From Nocardia brasiliensis ATCC 700358 (GTDB taxonomy: Bacteria > Actinomycetota > Actinomycetes > Mycobacteriales > Mycobacteriaceae): DNA of 64,000 nt. This document shows, one piece after another, positions 62,182 to 64,000 of the stretch. Numbering within the stretch: position 1 is the stretch's first letter; every line of letters begins with the position of its first letter. Below the pieces are notes generated by a model. That model saw only the letters and a program-made list of their open reading frames with translations, was not told the origin of the DNA and did not search any database. The position numbers and the translations under genes are program-made. The stretch spans positions 3,658,001 through 3,722,000 of the forward strand of contig NC_018681.1 of the NCBI RefSeq assembly GCF_000250675.2, written 5' to 3'.

Positions 62182-62883
62182 ATGAGGCAAATTGTCGCGG
62201 TGGCCGCAGGACTCGCCGCCGCAGTCGGCATCGCCGCCGGTACCGCCGGTGCGCACCCCGGCGATACCGGCGCCGTCGATTTCACGGCCCGCGCCACCGA
62301 TACCCAGACCGTCATCGAGACCGACGGCGGCTCGATGGTCGTCGAGGACGGCGTCTTCAAGCTCAAGGCCGCGAACGGCGCCGTGCTCGCGGGCACTCCG
62401 CTGACGTTTCGCGTCGACGAGTTCGAATTCCCCATCGCCGCCGACATTTCCGATCGCACCGCGACGCTGACCCCGCAGCTCGACATGGCGAAGGCCACCT
62501 ACAAGCCGGTCGCGCTGCCGTTCGAGGACAAGGCGCCGTGGAAGAACGAGTACGACCGTGAGCAGGCGGCCTGGAGCCGGATGACCAGCACCATCAGCAT
62601 GGGCGCCACCATCGGCACCCTGGTCGGTGGTCTCGGCGGCGCGGCCGTCGGCTGCGTGCTCGGCGGCATCGCCGGCGCCACGGTGGCCTCGGCCACCATC
62701 ATCGGCCTGTTCGGCCCGTTCATCCCGGCCGCGGCCGTCGGCTGCCTCGGCGGCATCATCGCCGTCGGCGCCCTGGGCACCGTCGCGGGCCAGATCTTCG
62801 TGACCGCCCCGGTCGCCATCGGTGCGGCGATTCAGTACTTCGCCACGATCAACCAGCCGCCGGTGCCCGCGCCCGCCAAGTAG
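62182..62883 (+). CDS. Secreted protein with glycine-rich hydrophobic C-terminal half
   Basis: Exported protein of 233 residues, function unknown. The signal peptide (IVAVAAGLAAAVGIAAG) ends at TAGA before HPGDTG. A beta-rich region follows (TVIETDGGSMVVEDGVFKLK, PLTFRVDEFEFPIAAD), then two Gly/Ala-rich hydrophobic stretches (about 130-170 and 175-215) resembling glycine-zipper helices with one Cys each (VGCVLGGIAG, VGCLGGIIAV). It may insert in the outer mycomembrane or form oligomers; this is speculation. The ATG at 62182 is preferred to an in-frame GTG 30 codons earlier. Confidence 0.75.
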   Translation: MRQIVAVAAGLAAAVGIAAGTAGAHPGDTGAVDFTARATDTQTVIETDGGSMVVEDGVFKLKAANGAVLAGTPLTFRVDEFEFPIAADISDRTATLTPQLDMAKATYKPVALPFEDKAPWKNEYDREQAAWSRMTSTISMGATIGTLVGGLGGAAVGCVLGGIAGATVASATIIGLFGPFIPAAAVGCLGGIIAVGALGTVAGQIFVTAPVAIGAAIQYFATINQPPVPAPAK

Positions 62884-62911
62884 GCGAAACCGCACGCGCA
62901 CAACCGAATAC

Positions 62912-62952
62912 CGAGCTACCCCGTCCGGCTGCCTGCCGGGCGGGGTAGCTCG
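62912..62952 (+). terminator. Hairpin terminator
   Basis: Stem of 12 perfect pairs (CGAGCTACCCCG at 62912-62923 with 62941-62952), extended by five more including one G-U pair, about 30 bp after the secreted-protein stop. Confidence 0.75.
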
Positions 62953-63259
62953 CGTCGCTTGGGAATCAAATGCTACGCGAATCTGCCTGCCCGATCGTGA
63001 TGTGGACAGAATTTTCTACGCGCCCATGTGGTTTCGCTGTGGACCACCTACTTTGTGTCTGTCTGGCATCTGGTTCGGAATGTGGCTCGTCCGTCCAGTC
63101 CATTTGGGGAGCGGATTATTTCGGCTAGTAATGGATTGAGACGAAACTCCGAAAATGCTACGGGGCGGTTTGGTTGTTCTCGCGGTTTCTCAGAAAGGTA
63201 TGCCTGACGCAACTCGTTTATGGAAGCATTGCGTTGATCCCCAAAGTATAGGTGTGGCC
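62953..63259. other. Intergenic region of lower GC
   Basis: About 300 bp, visibly less GC-rich than its surroundings, with no convincing gene on either strand and no tRNA-like fold noticed. It must contain the promoter of the following lipoprotein gene; AGTATAGG at 63245-63252 may be a -10 region. Confidence 0.5.
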
Positions 63260-63700
63260 ATGCGTTTGGTGCTGATGTGCGCGATCCTGCTCGCGGGTGG
63301 GCTTGTAGCGTGCGGGCACGATGGAGCCCAGCGGCAAACTCCCTCGACATCGGCGACCACGCTACCTTCGACCGTCGTAGGAACGGGTACGACGACCACG
63401 CAGATGGCTCCCGCGGATGTGGGCACTGCGTCGCTGGTGCCACGGTCGGCGACGTCCGCGACCAGCATCGAACTCGTTGTGCCATCGACTGTCCAGGTAT
63501 CGGGAGGGGTTGCCGTGACCGGGGTTACGGGGCCGCCCACTGTGTCTGTGCAAATCACCACTGTGCCGATAATTCCGGAGAAGGACCGTGATGTCGGGGT
63601 CGAGGTTTCGACCTCGAGCAAATACCCGCCTCCGCCCCCAGTTCCGCCGCCTACAACGACGCCTCTGAGTACCACGACGAGTAGCGGGACGCCTCGATGA
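63260..63700 (+). CDS. Thr/Pro-rich lipoprotein
   Basis: Protein of 146 residues: signal peptide MRLVLMCAILLAGG ending in lipobox LVAC, then a low-complexity Thr/Ser/Val region and a tail of proline runs and TTT clusters (PPPPPVPPPTTTP). It has no recognisable catalytic domain; it looks like an extended cell-wall-spanning stalk. The ATG at 63260 is used; a GTG two codons earlier is possible. Its stop overlaps the ATG of the next gene, so it is coupled with the membrane protein there. Confidence 0.65.
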   Translation: MRLVLMCAILLAGGLVACGHDGAQRQTPSTSATTLPSTVVGTGTTTTQMAPADVGTASLVPRSATSATSIELVVPSTVQVSGGVAVTGVTGPPTVSVQITTVPIIPEKDRDVGVEVSTSSKYPPPPPVPPPTTTPLSTTTSSGTPR

Positions 63701-64000
63701 ACGGTGATCGAGCTGATCCTCACGAGCTGCGGGGATTTCGCCGGGCTATGACTGCGACCGGCACCTTCGTCTCCGAGGGTGCGGTGATCGTCGCGGTTCT
63801 CTACTACTTCGGGATGGTGCACACCCGCGCGTGGTACGGCTACTTCGGCATCGACGTCGGAATGCTCGGACTGTCGTTGCCCGACTATCTCGTGGGAAGT
63901 ATTACCAGCAGCTTCTGGCCGGTGACGTTGATCCTTCTGATCGTGCTCGCACTCTATGGTTTACGCGGCGTACCCCTGTCCGCTGCAAGGCGGACTCGAA
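63697..64000 (+). CDS. Membrane protein, 3' end outside window
   Basis: Open frame starting at ATG 63697 (ATGA overlap with the lipoprotein gene) and running off the window, 101 residues visible. It has two hydrophobic helices so far (GAVIVAVLYYFGMVHT near residue 28 and FWPVTLILLIVLALYG near residue 76) joined by RAWYGYFGIDVGMLGLSLPDY. Such a motif occurs in uncharacterised actinobacterial membrane proteins. Function unknown. Confidence 0.75.
   Translation, partial: MNGDRADPHELRGFRRAMTATGTFVSEGAVIVAVLYYFGMVHTRAWYGYFGIDVGMLGLSLPDYLVGSITSSFWPVTLILLIVLALYGLRGVPLSAARRTR

Overview
The window is high-GC actinobacterial chromosome and most resembles Nocardia or a close mycolic-acid-forming relative. 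Support for this: an antigen-85-type mycolyltransferase-like protein, a PknH-like kinase facing an EmbR-like SARP/FHA regulator, pruB/pruA with a PucR-type regulator, ald with an Lrp-type AldR, a Ugp transporter, many Sec/Tat lipoproteins, frequent GTG starts and ATGA/GTGA overlaps. The species cannot be named from sequence reading alone. No rRNA, tRNA, CRISPR array, insertion sequence or prophage was seen, and gene content looks chromosomal throughout.

Layout. 1-8.6 kb: a P450 cut by the left edge, a secreted glycoside-hydrolase-like protein divergent from an MprAB-type two-component system, a LysE exporter, a FAD monooxygenase and two tandem RNHCP zinc-ribbon-like proteins. 8.6-16.1 kb: MFS/GntR pair, mycolyltransferase-like esterase, ald and aldR, amidase, uronate dehydrogenase. 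16.2-25.6 kb: ECF41 sigma factor with its carboxymuconolactone-decarboxylase partner, a PAS-only protein, a coiled-coil hypothetical, an amino acid permease, the proline catabolic pair pruB/pruA and the PucR-type regulator, and a small lipoprotein. 25.6-34.5 kb: TetR and alkyl sulfatase sharing a perfect operator, an ABC-F protein behind an attenuator-like leader with a 7-codon ORF, a secreted repeat protein, and the PknH-like kinase with the EmbR-like regulator.

34.9-51.0 kb is the most unusual part: a co-oriented lipid/polyketide cluster comprising a LysR regulator, long-chain acyl-CoA/AMP ligase, FAD-dependent reductase, SGNH hydrolase, a PfaA-like iterative synthase (KS-AT-ACP-ACP-KR-DH), a PfaC-like protein reduced to its dehydratase half, a PfaD-like enoyl reductase and an acyl-ACP desaturase. 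It is a compact relative of polyunsaturated fatty acid synthases that lacks a KS-CLF pair, a PfaB subunit and a local phosphopantetheinyl transferase. The product cannot be read from the sequence.

51.0-60.9 kb: a DUF998 membrane protein coupled to a secreted lipase, then a leftward, largely coupled series (acyl-CoA dehydrogenase, hotdog thioesterase, alpha/beta hydrolase, UgpC, UgpB, metallophosphoesterase, UgpA, UgpE) that looks like uptake and oxidation of a phosphorylated glycerol/lipid-derived substrate. 60.9-64 kb: a phthalate-dioxygenase-type reductase, a secreted glycine-rich protein, a Thr/Pro-rich lipoprotein and a membrane protein cut by the right edge. Convergent gene pairs are repeatedly separated by long perfect hairpins without U-tracts, which appear to be the local terminator style.
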